Of a stretch of 49,822 nucleotides of DNA, positions 16,573 through 24,636 are shown in pieces. The stretch's first letter is position 1. Every line of letters starts with the position of its first letter. Source of the DNA: an uncultured Aquimarina sp. (GTDB lineage Bacteria; Bacteroidota; Bacteroidia; Flavobacteriales; Flavobacteriaceae). The notes below the pieces were generated by a model that had not been told where the DNA came from, searched no databases, and was given only the letters and a program-made list of their open reading frames with translations. A program made the position numbers and the translations under genes. The stretch covers positions 1 to 49,822 of the forward strand of contig CANMML010000029.1 in the NCBI GenBank assembly GCA_947499005.1. The letters are read 5' to 3'.

Positions 16573-17220
16573 GTACTGGTCTTCTCCAACATCAGTCCCT
16601 TGTAAAAAATTGGATTGATGTATAAGATCAGCAATATTATCGGCCTTTAATTTTTTTAGCAACCTTGTTTTGTATGTACTTACCGTTTTTTCGTTAATTT
16701 CCAAACGATTGGCAATTTCTTTATTACGAGTTCCCTTTGCTAAAAGATCAAGCACTTCTACTTCTCTTGTAGAAAGTTTTTTGAAATTATTATAATGACT
16801 TTTCTTATAATTTCTCTCATTAAGCTCTTTGGTGAGATTTTCGCTTAAGAAAATTCCACCTCTCATTACTCGAATAAAGGCTTGGGTGAACTCTTTCTCA
16901 CTACAAGTTTTGCATAAATATGCAGATGCACCAGACTTTATAGTGCTTAAAGCATAAATTTCTTCTGGTTGTCTACTCCATACAAAAACCCTCATAGAGC
17001 GATTGATTTCCTTAATTTCCTTAATGGTTTGTAAACCATTAAAATCAGGAAGGTCCAAATCTACTATAACGATTTTGGGTTGCTCTCTTTTTATGAGGCT
17101 TTTTAATTCACCAGTTTCGTTAACTGTAGGCGTAAAAGATAATCCAACGTTCAAGTTATCAAGAACGCTAGCGATACCGATACCCATGAGCGGATGCGGA
17201 TCAGCAATTAATATTTTCAT
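16567..17220 (-). CDS. NarL/FixJ-type response regulator, orphan
   Basis: A 217-residue two-domain regulator. The receiver domain (1-120) has the acidic pocket residue Asp7, phosphoacceptor Asp54 (VIVDLDLPDF) and the switch lysine in AYLCKTC. A LuxR-type helix-turn-helix follows (about 145-205, LSTREVEVLDLLAKG ... IANRLEINEKTVSTYK). It would bind DNA as a phosphorylated dimer. No histidine kinase is next to it, so its partner lies elsewhere; the TPR kinase at the left edge and the Hpt protein at 22.7 kb are the only candidates in the window. Its 3' end overlaps dnaG by 6 bp. Confidence 0.93.
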   Translation of the reverse strand: MKILIADPHPLMGIGIASVLDNLNVGLSFTPTVNETGELKSLIKREQPKIVIVDLDLPDFNGLQTIKEIKEINRSMRVFVWSRQPEEIYALSTIKSGASAYLCKTCSEKEFTQAFIRVMRGGIFLSENLTKELNERNYKKSHYNNFKKLSTREVEVLDLLAKGTRNKEIANRLEINEKTVSTYKTRLLKKLKADNIADLIHQSNFLQGTDVGEDQYL

Positions 17221-17315
17221 AGTTGGCGTACTTCGTTATTAAGTTGGTTTCTATAAAATTAGCTAAAACTTAATTGAAAGTGCCTATGTATGCATAGTAT
17301 TTCTACGAAATACCG

Positions 17316-18107
17316 TTATTTTAGTTCAAAGGGTATTTCACAGACCGGGATAGGGTTCATTTTGTGTTGATTAGCACGATTTAAGCGTAAATAAATCTCA
17401 TAGACTTCACGTTGTCTACCTTCAAAGTCATTAGGAGATTTGCCTTCATCTTGTTGAGACATGGCCCACTCCAATTCGTCGTAACTAGCTCCTATTTGAT
17501 CTTCATCTGTTCTGCTGTCTCCAAAGAGTCCATCTGTAGGTGCAGCGTTTTGTATAGCGTCTGGCACGCCGACTTCAGCAGCTAAAGCATATACTTCCGA
17601 TTTCATTAAATCTGCGATAGGGCTAAGGTCAACTCCACCATCACCATATTTAGTGTAAAAACCAACTCCGAAGTCTTCTACCTTGTTCCCTGTTCCAGCA
17701 ACCAATAATCCATGTAAGCCAGCGAAATAATACAGCGTAGACATACGTAAACGCGCTCTAGTATTGGCTAGTGATAAAAATAAGGTGTCACTATCACTAA
17801 CCTCAGGAACTTGATTTTTAAAGCCTTCAAATACAGGAGTCAAATCTACTCGTTCGTCACTTACATTAGAAAAACGCTCTTTAAGTTGGGTAATGTGTTC
17901 TTGCGCACGAGTAACTTGAGTCTCGTGTTGATGAATGGGCATTTCTAAACATAATGTCTTTAATCCAGTTTTAGCACATAGCGTAGAAGTTAATGCACTA
18001 TCAATACCACCACTAACACCTACAACAAACCCATTTACACCAGCTTTTGTAGCATAATCTTTTAACCAGTCAACAATATGATCGATAACTTTTGCCTTAT
18101 TCATCAT
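17316..18107 (-). CDS. nadE: NH3-dependent NAD synthetase
   Basis: NadE amidates nicotinic acid adenine dinucleotide to NAD with ATP and ammonia. The ATP-pyrophosphatase P-loop is GVSGGIDSAL, and later motifs GTGNKVEDFGVGFYTKYGDG and PIADLMKS are diagnostic. The protein is about 263 residues, the short ammonia-dependent form without a glutaminase domain. I chose the ATG at 18107; a TTG at 18113 would add two residues. The gene is divergent from gldB, an arrangement I recall from other flavobacteria. Confidence 0.95.
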   Translation of the reverse strand: MMNKAKVIDHIVDWLKDYATKAGVNGFVVGVSGGIDSALTSTLCAKTGLKTLCLEMPIHQHETQVTRAQEHITQLKERFSNVSDERVDLTPVFEGFKNQVPEVSDSDTLFLSLANTRARLRMSTLYYFAGLHGLLVAGTGNKVEDFGVGFYTKYGDGGVDLSPIADLMKSEVYALAAEVGVPDAIQNAAPTDGLFGDSRTDEDQIGASYDELEWAMSQQDEGKSPNDFEGRQREVYEIYLRLNRANQHKMNPIPVCEIPFELK

Positions 18108-18178
18108 TTTCAAAATTTATGTAACACTAAAATAGCTAAAAAGTAGTTATACATGAAGCTTCAAGGAGTCGGTTTAAT

Positions 18179-18186
18179 TATTTTTG
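18179..18186 (+). promoter_or_regulatory. -7 promoter element before gldB
   Basis: TATTTTTG is an exact TAnnTTTG match. It ends only 4 bases before the ATG at 18191, so a transcript start about 7 bases downstream would favour the second in-frame ATG (18209) as the true start of gldB. Confidence 0.4.
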
Positions 18187-18190
18187 TGAG

Positions 18191-19180
18191 ATGTCTAAAA
18201 ATCAACAAATGAATTTTTCAAAGTGTCGATATTATCTAATGTCAATTTTGGTACTGTTAATGATTGGTTGTCAAAAAGAATATAAAACTCCAGAAGCTAT
18301 AGAGCGAATCTCTGTTGATATCTCGATGAAGCGTTTTGATCGAGAATTTGCTGAGTTGGACAATGCTAGTCTTAAAGTATTGAAATCAAAATTTGACTAT
18401 TTATTTCCTGAACAATACCCAGATACTTTTTGGATCAAAAAATCAAATGATAGTATACAATTAGCCTTAAGAAAAGAGGTTTTTAATGTATATCCCAAAT
18501 TGAGTGCCATTGAAACAGAGCTAGAATTGTTTTATAAGCATTTGTTGTTTTATTATCCTCAAGTTAAAGTGCCAGAGATAGTCGCTATTACGAATGATGT
18601 GGATTATAAGAACAGTATTGTTCAGGGAAATGCTAAATTGATTATTGCTTTGGATTGTTACCTAGGGAAGGAACACGAATTCTATCAAAATATATCGAGT
18701 TACATTGCTAATAATTTGCATGAGAATCAAATTATCCCTGATGTAGCGGCAGAATATGCTCGTAAAATTATAGGACGCAATACTTCGAGGGATTTTATAG
18801 GACAGCTGATCCATTACGGGAAGCAATTATACCTTACAGAAGCTTTTGTGCCATTTAAAGAAGGTTATGACATAATGCGTTATGAAAAAGCACAGTGGGA
18901 ATGGGCAGAAGTAAATGAAAAATTTATGTGGGAGTATTTTATTGATAAACAAATACTTTTTAGCACAGATAAAAGTTTATCCAGTCGCTTTCTTCAAGAA
19001 GCTCCTTTTACTAAATTTTATTTAGATTTTGATGCAGAAACACCAGGTAGGTTAGGGCAATATATGGGCTATAAAATTGTGTCGGCATTTATGAAACATA
19101 ATAAAGTATCTTTGCAGCAACTTGTCGAATTGGACAATACATATATTTTTGAACATTCTAAATACAAACCCAATAAATAA
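18191..19180 (+). CDS. gldB: Gliding motility lipoprotein GldB
   Basis: GldB is one of the lipoproteins required for gliding in Flavobacterium. The sequence has a lipobox (LMIGC, Cys27 from this start) and then the family pattern IERISVDISMKRFDREF with YPDTFWIKK and repeated Asp and Trp positions; the whole length of 329 residues fits. The ATG at 18209 would give a shorter and more typical 21-residue signal peptide and suits the promoter element found at 18179, so it may be the real start. The TAA stop overlaps the ATG of gldC by one base, as in a tight operon. Confidence 0.9.
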   Translation: MSKNQQMNFSKCRYYLMSILVLLMIGCQKEYKTPEAIERISVDISMKRFDREFAELDNASLKVLKSKFDYLFPEQYPDTFWIKKSNDSIQLALRKEVFNVYPKLSAIETELELFYKHLLFYYPQVKVPEIVAITNDVDYKNSIVQGNAKLIIALDCYLGKEHEFYQNISSYIANNLHENQIIPDVAAEYARKIIGRNTSRDFIGQLIHYGKQLYLTEAFVPFKEGYDIMRYEKAQWEWAEVNEKFMWEYFIDKQILFSTDKSLSSRFLQEAPFTKFYLDFDAETPGRLGQYMGYKIVSAFMKHNKVSLQQLVELDNTYIFEHSKYKPNK

Positions 19181-19515
19181 TGGCAGTAAAGCATACTTCT
19201 AAGATTAGTTTGAATGTAGGTCTAGATGAAAATAAGATTCCTGAGACTTTAGCATGGACCGCAGAGGATGGAGGAATTTCTAATGAAGAGGCTAAAGCTT
19301 TTATGCTTTCGGTATGGGATTCGAAAGCCAAAGAAAGTTTGAAAATTGATCTTTGGACTAAAGATATGCCAGTAGATGAAATGCGTATCTTTTTTCATCA
19401 AACATTAGTTTCTATGACAGATACTTTTTACCGTGCGACTCAAGATGAAAAGATGGCGGCAACGATGAAAGATTTCACAGACTATTTTGCTGAGAAGTTA
19501 GAGTTGAAGAAGTAA
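19180..19515 (+). CDS. gldC: Gliding motility protein GldC
   Basis: A small 111-residue soluble protein without a signal peptide. The sequence (SKISLNVGLDENKIPE, IDLWTKDMPVDEM, DTFYRATQD) is that of GldC, a cytoplasmic gliding protein that in Flavobacterium johnsoniae lies next to gldB. Its exact role is not settled: cells without it still move but less well. Start and end are unambiguous and coupled to gldB. It converges on the effector-like gene 25 bp away. Confidence 0.93.
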   Translation: MAVKHTSKISLNVGLDENKIPETLAWTAEDGGISNEEAKAFMLSVWDSKAKESLKIDLWTKDMPVDEMRIFFHQTLVSMTDTFYRATQDEKMAATMKDFTDYFAEKLELKK

Positions 19516-19540
19516 GTTTTAATTTAAACGGGGTTATAGG

Positions 19541-20632
19541 CTAATTATCTATAGGATACGCAGTACCATCAGGATGTACGCCTAATATCAACTTTTTGAT
19601 TTTATGCTCTATGATAATGTCTCCTCCAAGTTTGTGCTTAATTACAACCCAATTATGTTTGTCTTTTATAAGTTTTTTTGCTTCCGTATATTCACTATCT
19701 GAAAAAACGGTAGTTATTGAAGCCCTACGTTTGTAGGTATGGGATTTTTTTTTCTTCTTTGACTCAGGTAAGTGGCTTTTCCCAAACGTTTTTAAAGGGC
19801 CGTTGTATTGAGAACCAATAGGGTATTTATCGCTTACAGATTCTTTTTTGTTTCTTTTTGCTTTTTTCTTTTTGGGTGCCTCGCTAGTAGAATATTTGGC
19901 GAAATAGGCAGCCATTCCTTCCTCGGTTGATGTATCAAATTCATTAGTTGATGAGGGAGGAGCGCTAGATATTCCAAAAGCGGACTCTTCTGATTTTTTT
20001 CTTTTTCTTTTCTTTTTTTTGCCTTCATCTTTAGGGGTATGCTTGATAGAAAAAGCTGGGACTTCTTTTTCAGTAGATAAGTCAAATTCTGTAGTTATTG
20101 AAGAGGGGAGAGGAGCACTAGGTTTTCTAGATGTTTTTTCTTTGGCTGAAAAAGACATGATGTGTTCAGCTTCGTCACTTTCGTTATCACTACCGTTTTG
20201 TTGTGACCTTTTTTTTCGAGCTGGCTTGGGGGGGCTTTGGGTAATTGGGTCGCTTGGGTTTTCCGAATTCCATTCAGTGATAATTGCCTTTCTATGTGAT
20301 GGGTTTAAAACTTTGGGACTTAAATATCTAACTACATCATCTTTAGTGATAAGACCGTTTTCATTCATAATTTCTCCCCTTTGTATTACAGGAGTTCCAT
20401 TGCTTGGAATAGAAGTAGAGGGTTTATAGAGGTTATTTTTTACTCTTTGTATGGGGCTGCTTTTTAGAAGTGTACTTTTATTAGTCGCTTCTTGTAGTTT
20501 TCGTTGTGTGACAGTTGTAGATCTATTATCAATAAAATGGAAACCTAAAGTTCCAGCATTCTTTGTAGTAGCATTTCTGTCAGCTATTAGTTGATTTTTA
20601 CTTTTAGTTGTTTTAAGAGCATAGGTATTCAT
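19541..20632 (-). CDS. Lys-rich repetitive protein with injection-system cargo-like N-terminus
   Basis: A 363-residue hypothetical protein read from the ATG at 20632 (a TTG two codons upstream is possible). Residues 31-47, GFHFIDNRSTTVTQRKL, and the later PIQR and VIQR motifs match a leader that I recall from proteins linked to extracellular contractile injection systems and DUF4157 proteins (form FVDNRPEAVAQRKLQ). The middle holds two imperfect repeats of about 45 residues, each with a SAP-PSS-EFD-STE pattern followed by a lysine cluster (KKKKRKRKK and KKKKAKRNKK); a third cluster lies near residue 290. The last 60 residues look folded (KHNWVVIKHKLGGDIIIEH). No signal peptide. I infer a secreted or injected effector candidate; the toxin activity is unknown, and no injection-system genes are in the window. 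Confidence 0.65.
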   Translation of the reverse strand: MNTYALKTTKSKNQLIADRNATTKNAGTLGFHFIDNRSTTVTQRKLQEATNKSTLLKSSPIQRVKNNLYKPSTSIPSNGTPVIQRGEIMNENGLITKDDVVRYLSPKVLNPSHRKAIITEWNSENPSDPITQSPPKPARKKRSQQNGSDNESDEAEHIMSFSAKEKTSRKPSAPLPSSITTEFDLSTEKEVPAFSIKHTPKDEGKKKKRKRKKSEESAFGISSAPPSSTNEFDTSTEEGMAAYFAKYSTSEAPKKKKAKRNKKESVSDKYPIGSQYNGPLKTFGKSHLPESKKKKKSHTYKRRASITTVFSDSEYTEAKKLIKDKHNWVVIKHKLGGDIIIEHKIKKLILGVHPDGTAYPIDN

Positions 20633-20638
20633 GACCAA

Positions 20639-20948
20639 TTACTATTATATGCTATTAAAGATATAATATTTAAGGCCTGTTTTTCTGTTTTACAGATGAT
20701 TGTCTATGAAATGTAACAAAAAGTGATAGGTTTAATGTCTGCTCAAGTACTTTTCAATCTCTTCCAGTAGCATTTCAAAAGCCTTGTTAGTTGCTTTTCC
20801 AATAGTACGTTGTCTGTGATGACTCATGATAAATTTTTCGCAGTTTAAAAGGTAAATTAAAAATAAGCTCGAAGTTCTATTGTTTTAAAACAGTATCTAC
20901 TAAACTCTACTTTTTTGAATCTGAAAAAGAATTTGTAATTTTATAATT
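20639..20948. other. Intergenic stretch holding a cinA remnant
   Basis: About 310 bases without an intact gene. The central part (20732-20843) is a copy of the end of cinA. The rest shows no structure that I can identify. Confidence 0.6.
20732..20843 (-). pseudogene. Remnant: duplicated 3' end of cinA with its own stop
   Basis: On the minus strand this reads CEKFIMSHHRQRTIGK then ATNKAFEMLLEEIEK then YLSRH and a TAA stop. It matches the last codons of intact cinA (21410-22675) almost base for base: about 100 bases align at an offset of 684, with only a few differences, most of them at synonymous positions. After ...EEIEK the two copies diverge (YLSRH here, NLSLVQL in cinA). No start codon or upstream cinA sequence is present, so it cannot be a working gene. 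It most likely marks one border of a segment that was inserted or recombined at the cinA 3' end. Confidence 0.85.
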
Positions 20949-21269
20949 ATGAGAAAGTTATTGTTAGTTTTAGGGTTGGTTTTAAGTACTTATTTATGTT
21001 TTGGACAAGATTCGTGGTCGGAACTTTTGTGTGATGATAAATGTATGATGAGTAGCCCATCATTCTTTGGGCTTGTAAAGACGGAAAGTTTTTCAGGAGA
21101 AGATTCATTAATAAACCTTTATTTAACCTCTAGAAAATTAGATAATATTAAATCGCTAGATACCATTAACCCTGAGGCGGGGGTTTACTTTTATGAAGGT
21201 GATTTTGTTAGTTCTAATCAAGATGAATTGTTTTTTTGTGCATATTTTAGAGCAACAAAAAAATCATAG
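20949..21269 (+). CDS. Small secreted protein, unknown
   Basis: A 106-residue protein with a good signal peptide (MRKLLLVLGLVLSTYLCFG, cut before QDSW). The mature part is acidic and has four cysteines, including CDDKC. I do not recognise it. It lies alone between the two copies of the cinA end, so it belongs to the segment enclosed by the duplication. The frame ends just after a run of seven A (about 21254-21260); a one-base change there would extend it, for example with an added A to ...TKKIIDQLFQAF. The present stop may therefore be a frameshift or a sequencing slip. An immunity role for the nearby effector-like gene is possible but only by position. Confidence 0.55.
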   Translation: MRKLLLVLGLVLSTYLCFGQDSWSELLCDDKCMMSSPSFFGLVKTESFSGEDSLINLYLTSRKLDNIKSLDTINPEAGVYFYEGDFVSSNQDELFFCAYFRATKKS

Positions 21270-21409
21270 ATCAATTGTTCCAAGCATTCTAATTCAGGAT
21301 TTATTGAATTCTGAAGTCTTATGTAATTTATTAGAGTATCATTATTATGCTAATTTTCTTGTAAAGCCCCAAAAAATATCTTCTATTTGAAAGAGAGAAA
21401 AAGTGCAAA

Positions 21410-22675
21410 TCATAGTTGCACTAAGCTCAGATTTTTTTCAATCTCTTCCAGTAGCATTTCAAAAGCCTTGTTAGTTGCTTTTCCAATGGTACGTTGTCTG
21501 TGATTACTCATGATAAATTTTTCACAGCGAATTCCATTTGGCGTACCAATAGCAATAAAGACGGTGCCAACTTCAGCATCACTATCTCCTTTTGTAGGGC
21601 CAGCATTACCTGTTGTTGCAATACTAAAATCACTTTCAAATACTGTTTTTGTACGATCGGCCATACTTGTGGCTACTGCTTCACTTACAACCGAATGTGC
21701 TGCAATGGTTTTCGAATCTACACCTAATACAGTGCTTTTAATATCGGTCGCATACGGAATCATACTCCCTCTAAAGTAAGCAGAAGCACCCTCCATTTTC
21801 GTAAAAGCTTGTGTGATTTTACCTCCAGTACAGCTTTCAGAAATGGAAAGAGTTAATCTATTTTTAGTAAGGATGTTGGCAATTACCTTTTCGATATTCT
21901 CATCTTCATCGTAACCAACAATAATATCCCCAATAAGTGGTTTTAAATCTTCAACAGCTTTATTAATTCCATCTTCTAAGGCTTTAAGGTCTTTTCCTCT
22001 TGCGCTTAAACGCAAGCGAACCCTTCCTAGGTTAGGTAAATACGCAAGTTTAATAAAAGGAGGAAGGTTGTTTTCCCAGTCTTCAATCATTTCAGCGATT
22101 CGGCTTTCACCAACACCATAGGTTAATATCGTTTTATGTTGAATATATGGGCGTTCGAATTCGCGTTGTAATTTGGGAATCATATGGTTGGTAACAATTC
22201 CTTTCATTTCAAAAGGAACACCAGGCATAGAAACGAATACCGTGTCGTTATGCTGAATCCACATACCGGGAGCTGTTCCGAATTCGTTATGTAGTACTTC
22301 GGATTTCGATGGTATTAAAGCTTGTTGTTTGTTTACTTCGGAAATAGGAGACTTGATGTACTTATCAAAAAGTCCCTCTACGTGTTTAAGCACTTCTTCA
22401 TTTTTAACCAAAGTGTCTCCAAAGTATTCACACAGCGTATGTTTGGTAATATCATCATTTGTTGGGCCAAGACCACCTGTAATAATGACTAGATCTACGC
22501 GCTTTTCTGCTTCTAAAAGTGTATCGAGAATATGTGTTTTTTCATCACTAATGGAAGTGATTTGATATATATCTATTCCGATGTTATTTAATTCCTTACT
22601 AATAAAGGCAGAGTTGGTGTCGATGATTTGTCCAATAAGGATTTCATCACCAATAGTTATGATTTCTGCTTTCAT
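21410..22675 (-). CDS. cinA: CinA family nicotinamide mononucleotide deamidase
   Basis: A 421-residue CinA. The N-terminal MoCF-like domain (about 1-170; ITIGDEILIGQIIDTNSAFI, ITGGLGPTNDD) has ADP-ribose pyrophosphatase activity in characterised members. The C-terminal domain (about 255-415; SISESCTGGKI with Ser281) deamidates nicotinamide mononucleotide, which recycles NAD breakdown products. The protein is complete. Its start overlaps the stop of the Hpt gene by 4 bp. Its last 100 bp are duplicated at 20732-20843, and its C-terminus (NLSLVQL) differs from that of the remnant. Confidence 0.95.
   Translation of the reverse strand: MKAEIITIGDEILIGQIIDTNSAFISKELNNIGIDIYQITSISDEKTHILDTLLEAEKRVDLVIITGGLGPTNDDITKHTLCEYFGDTLVKNEEVLKHVEGLFDKYIKSPISEVNKQQALIPSKSEVLHNEFGTAPGMWIQHNDTVFVSMPGVPFEMKGIVTNHMIPKLQREFERPYIQHKTILTYGVGESRIAEMIEDWENNLPPFIKLAYLPNLGRVRLRLSARGKDLKALEDGINKAVEDLKPLIGDIIVGYDEDENIEKVIANILTKNRLTLSISESCTGGKITQAFTKMEGASAYFRGSMIPYATDIKSTVLGVDSKTIAAHSVVSEAVATSMADRTKTVFESDFSIATTGNAGPTKGDSDAEVGTVFIAIGTPNGIRCEKFIMSNHRQRTIGKATNKAFEMLLEEIEKNLSLVQL
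21425..21527. repeat. Second copy of the 103-bp cinA-end repeat
   Basis: This segment inside cinA is the partner of 20741-20843, a direct repeat of about 103 bp at an offset of 684 bases. Differences are the first ten bases (partly), A/G at 20804, G/T at 20821 and G/A at 20840 of the left copy. Confidence 0.9.
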
Positions 22676-23013
22676 GCAAAATCTCTTTTTAAGGCATTTA
22701 TGGCTTCAGTAGCCACATTTTCGATGTGAATTAATGCAGGGTCTGCATCTGTTTTAGGTAAAGCTCCTTTGCTCCAACTTTCTATAATTTTTACTTGTTC
22801 TACAACATCTATGCAAAACAATTTGAAGTTTGGCTTCATTTTATGAGCATATTGATATGCCGAGTTTGGATCATTTTTTTTGACAGCTTGTATCATATTC
22901 TCCAAATCAAAAGGAACTTCCTCAAGAAAAGCTTCCACAAGAGTTATTACAAACTCTTTATCTCCATCTGCCAATTCATTAACGTTTTCTAAAGAATATA
23001 TTTGGGTGCTCAT
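22672..23013 (-). CDS. Hpt (histidine phosphotransfer) domain protein
   Basis: A 113-residue single-domain protein. The Hpt signature AYQYAHKMKPNFKLF puts the phosphohistidine at His57. Such proteins carry phosphoryl groups between hybrid kinases and response regulators. It overlaps cinA by 4 bp and follows the FAH gene after 3 bp, so it sits in an operon of enzymes without any kinase, which is unusual. The NarL-type regulator at 16.6 kb is the closest possible partner. Confidence 0.88.
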   Translation of the reverse strand: MSTQIYSLENVNELADGDKEFVITLVEAFLEEVPFDLENMIQAVKKNDPNSAYQYAHKMKPNFKLFCIDVVEQVKIIESWSKGALPKTDADPALIHIENVATEAINALKRDFA

Positions 23014-23016
23014 TTT

Positions 23017-23628
23017 TTATTTCACTTTGATATTAAAAAGTTCTTCTCCATCCAAAAAACCAATGAGTTTGTCATCTGCTTTTACAGGGCCTACTCCAGC
23101 AGGAGTTCCAGTAAAAATAATGTCTCCGATTTTTAAGGTGAAGTACTTTGAAATATACGCAATTAATGCATCAATAGAGTGCAGCATATCGCTAGTATTG
23201 CCCTTTTGGACGATTTCTTCGTTTTTTTGAAGATTGAACTCTAAGTTGTTGATATCTTGGATTTTGTCTTTTGAAATCCACTTGCCGATCACTGCGGCTC
23301 CGTCAAAAGATTTTGAGCATTCCCAAGGTAAGCCTTTGATTCTTAATTCATCTTGAACATCTCTAGCCGTGAAATCGATACCAACACTTATTTCGTCATA
23401 GTACTTATGAGAGAACTGAGGTTGTATATGTTTTCCGATTTTATTGATTTTTACAATCACTTCTATTTCGTGATGTACATTTTCACTAAAGTCTGGAATA
23501 AAAAAAGGTTGCTTTTTTAATAAGATAGAAGTATCGGGCTTTAAAAAAACAACAGGAGCATCGGGAGTTTCGCTATTTAGTTCTTTAATATGCTCGGTAT
23601 AGTTACGTCCTATGCAGATTATTTTCAT
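23017..23628 (-). CDS. Fumarylacetoacetate hydrolase family protein
   Basis: A 203-residue FAH-fold enzyme. The metal ligands appear as the glutamates of HHEIEVIV (Glu54, Glu56) and an aspartate in GIDFTARDVQ. RNYTEHIKELN and GDIIFTGTPAGVGPV are the conserved start and end motifs. The single-domain size fits acylpyruvases and oxaloacetate decarboxylases of the FAHD1 type, which cleave C-C bonds in 2-oxo acids. The physiological substrate is not readable. It is in the operon with Hpt and cinA. Confidence 0.9.
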   Translation of the reverse strand: MKIICIGRNYTEHIKELNSETPDAPVVFLKPDTSILLKKQPFFIPDFSENVHHEIEVIVKINKIGKHIQPQFSHKYYDEISVGIDFTARDVQDELRIKGLPWECSKSFDGAAVIGKWISKDKIQDINNLEFNLQKNEEIVQKGNTSDMLHSIDALIAYISKYFTLKIGDIIFTGTPAGVGPVKADDKLIGFLDGEELFNIKVK

Positions 23629-23639
23629 GATAAAAAGAT

Positions 23640-23680
23640 TTAGGATTTTGAGTGCCGATAACTATCGGTGCTGATCCTAA
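23640..23680 (-). repeat. Hairpin with CCGATAACTATCGG core
   Basis: Inner arms CCGATA and TATCGG (23655-23660 and 23663-23668) and outer arms TTAGGAT and ATCCTAA (23640-23646 and 23674-23680) make a branched hairpin around the stop codon of the exonuclease gene. It may weaken read-through into the FAH gene. The core is a near copy of the palindrome at 12021. Confidence 0.6.
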
Positions 23681-24447
23681 TTAGTAGAAAGTTTTCTTAG
23701 TCGAATCGCTGTAAGTACTTTTTTTGTGTACAGAGGGAAATCTGCATTTTGAATCCAGCTAAAATACCCAGGTTCTTTTTCTAATATTTCATCTACTAGC
23801 TTTCCTTTATGCTTTCCGAAAGAAAATACTTCTTGGCCTTTGTCATTAAGTGCTATAAATCCAGCAAAATCTACTACTTTTTTACGCTCGCTAAATTCAG
23901 CTAAAAATTTAGTGTCATTCTCCAATTCGGGATAGCGATCTAGTTGCGCGCAAAGCACCTCGTAAGTCGCAGTGGTATCGGCTTCAGCACTATGGGCGTT
24001 TGTTAAATCCTTATCGCAATAAAAGCGGTAAGCAGCGACCAAAGTACGCTGTTCCATTTTATGAAATATATTTTGAATATCAACAGCAACTCGTTTGTTC
24101 ATGTCAAAATCCAAACCAACTCGTAACATCTCTTCAGCTAATAAAGGAATATCAAATTTGTTCGAATTGTATCCTGCCAAATCGGAACCAGCGATCATCT
24201 GATTCACTTGAGGAGCTAATTCTTTGAAAGTAGGTTCGTTTTCAATCTTAGCATTATCAATACCATGTATTGCTGTCGTTTCAGCAGGTATAGGCATTTC
24301 GGGATTTACGAGCCAAGTTTTACTTTCTTTATTTCCGTTAGGGAATACTTTTAAAATAGATATTTCAACAATACGATCTTTAGAGATATTCGTTCCTGTT
24401 GTTTCAAGATCGAAGAAACATATCGGACGCTTTAAACTTAATTCCAT
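23677..24447 (-). CDS. DnaQ-like 3'-5' exonuclease
   Basis: A 256-residue DEDDh exonuclease. Motif I is FFDLETTG (Asp13, Glu15), motif II lies in LAGYNSNKFDIPLL, and motif III is AHSAEADTTAT with the general-base histidine. The fold covers about residues 8-180; the C-terminal part (about 195-250; FSFGKHKGK, YFSWIQNADFP) is an accessory domain often seen in this flavobacterial type. It may be a proofreading subunit or a free nuclease for DNA repair. It heads the operon that goes on to FAH, Hpt and cinA. Confidence 0.9.
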   Translation of the reverse strand: MELSLKRPICFFDLETTGTNISKDRIVEISILKVFPNGNKESKTWLVNPEMPIPAETTAIHGIDNAKIENEPTFKELAPQVNQMIAGSDLAGYNSNKFDIPLLAEEMLRVGLDFDMNKRVAVDIQNIFHKMEQRTLVAAYRFYCDKDLTNAHSAEADTTATYEVLCAQLDRYPELENDTKFLAEFSERKKVVDFAGFIALNDKGQEVFSFGKHKGKLVDEILEKEPGYFSWIQNADFPLYTKKVLTAIRLRKLSTN

Positions 24448-24596
24448 ACTAGGTATTTCAACTTACACTACCAAAGTTAAGATTTAAAATTTACGATTTA
24501 ATCTATATGTTAATCTTTTTAACGGAAATAGAGTGTCTCTAGCAGACTTTTGATAAAGCTTCGCGAAATGTATTGGTAGAAATATATTTTTGGGCT

Positions 24597-24604
24597 TATT
24601 TTTG
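24597..24604 (+). promoter_or_regulatory. -7 promoter element, with TTG 21 bases upstream
   Basis: TATTTTTG matches TAnnTTTG exactly. A TTG at 24573-24575 is at a sensible -33 distance, and the ATG of the next gene follows 32 bases downstream. Confidence 0.45.
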
Positions 24605-24636
24605 AGGTAGTTAGGTTAAATTTTAAATTGTATTGA

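Noticed and set aside
21193..21390. 65-aa frame overlapping the small secreted gene
   Set aside because: Its start lies inside the secreted gene in another frame; only its tail could matter, as a frameshifted extension.
21494..21779. Plus-strand frames of 77 and 89 aa
   Set aside because: Antisense to cinA, no start signal, no protein-like composition.
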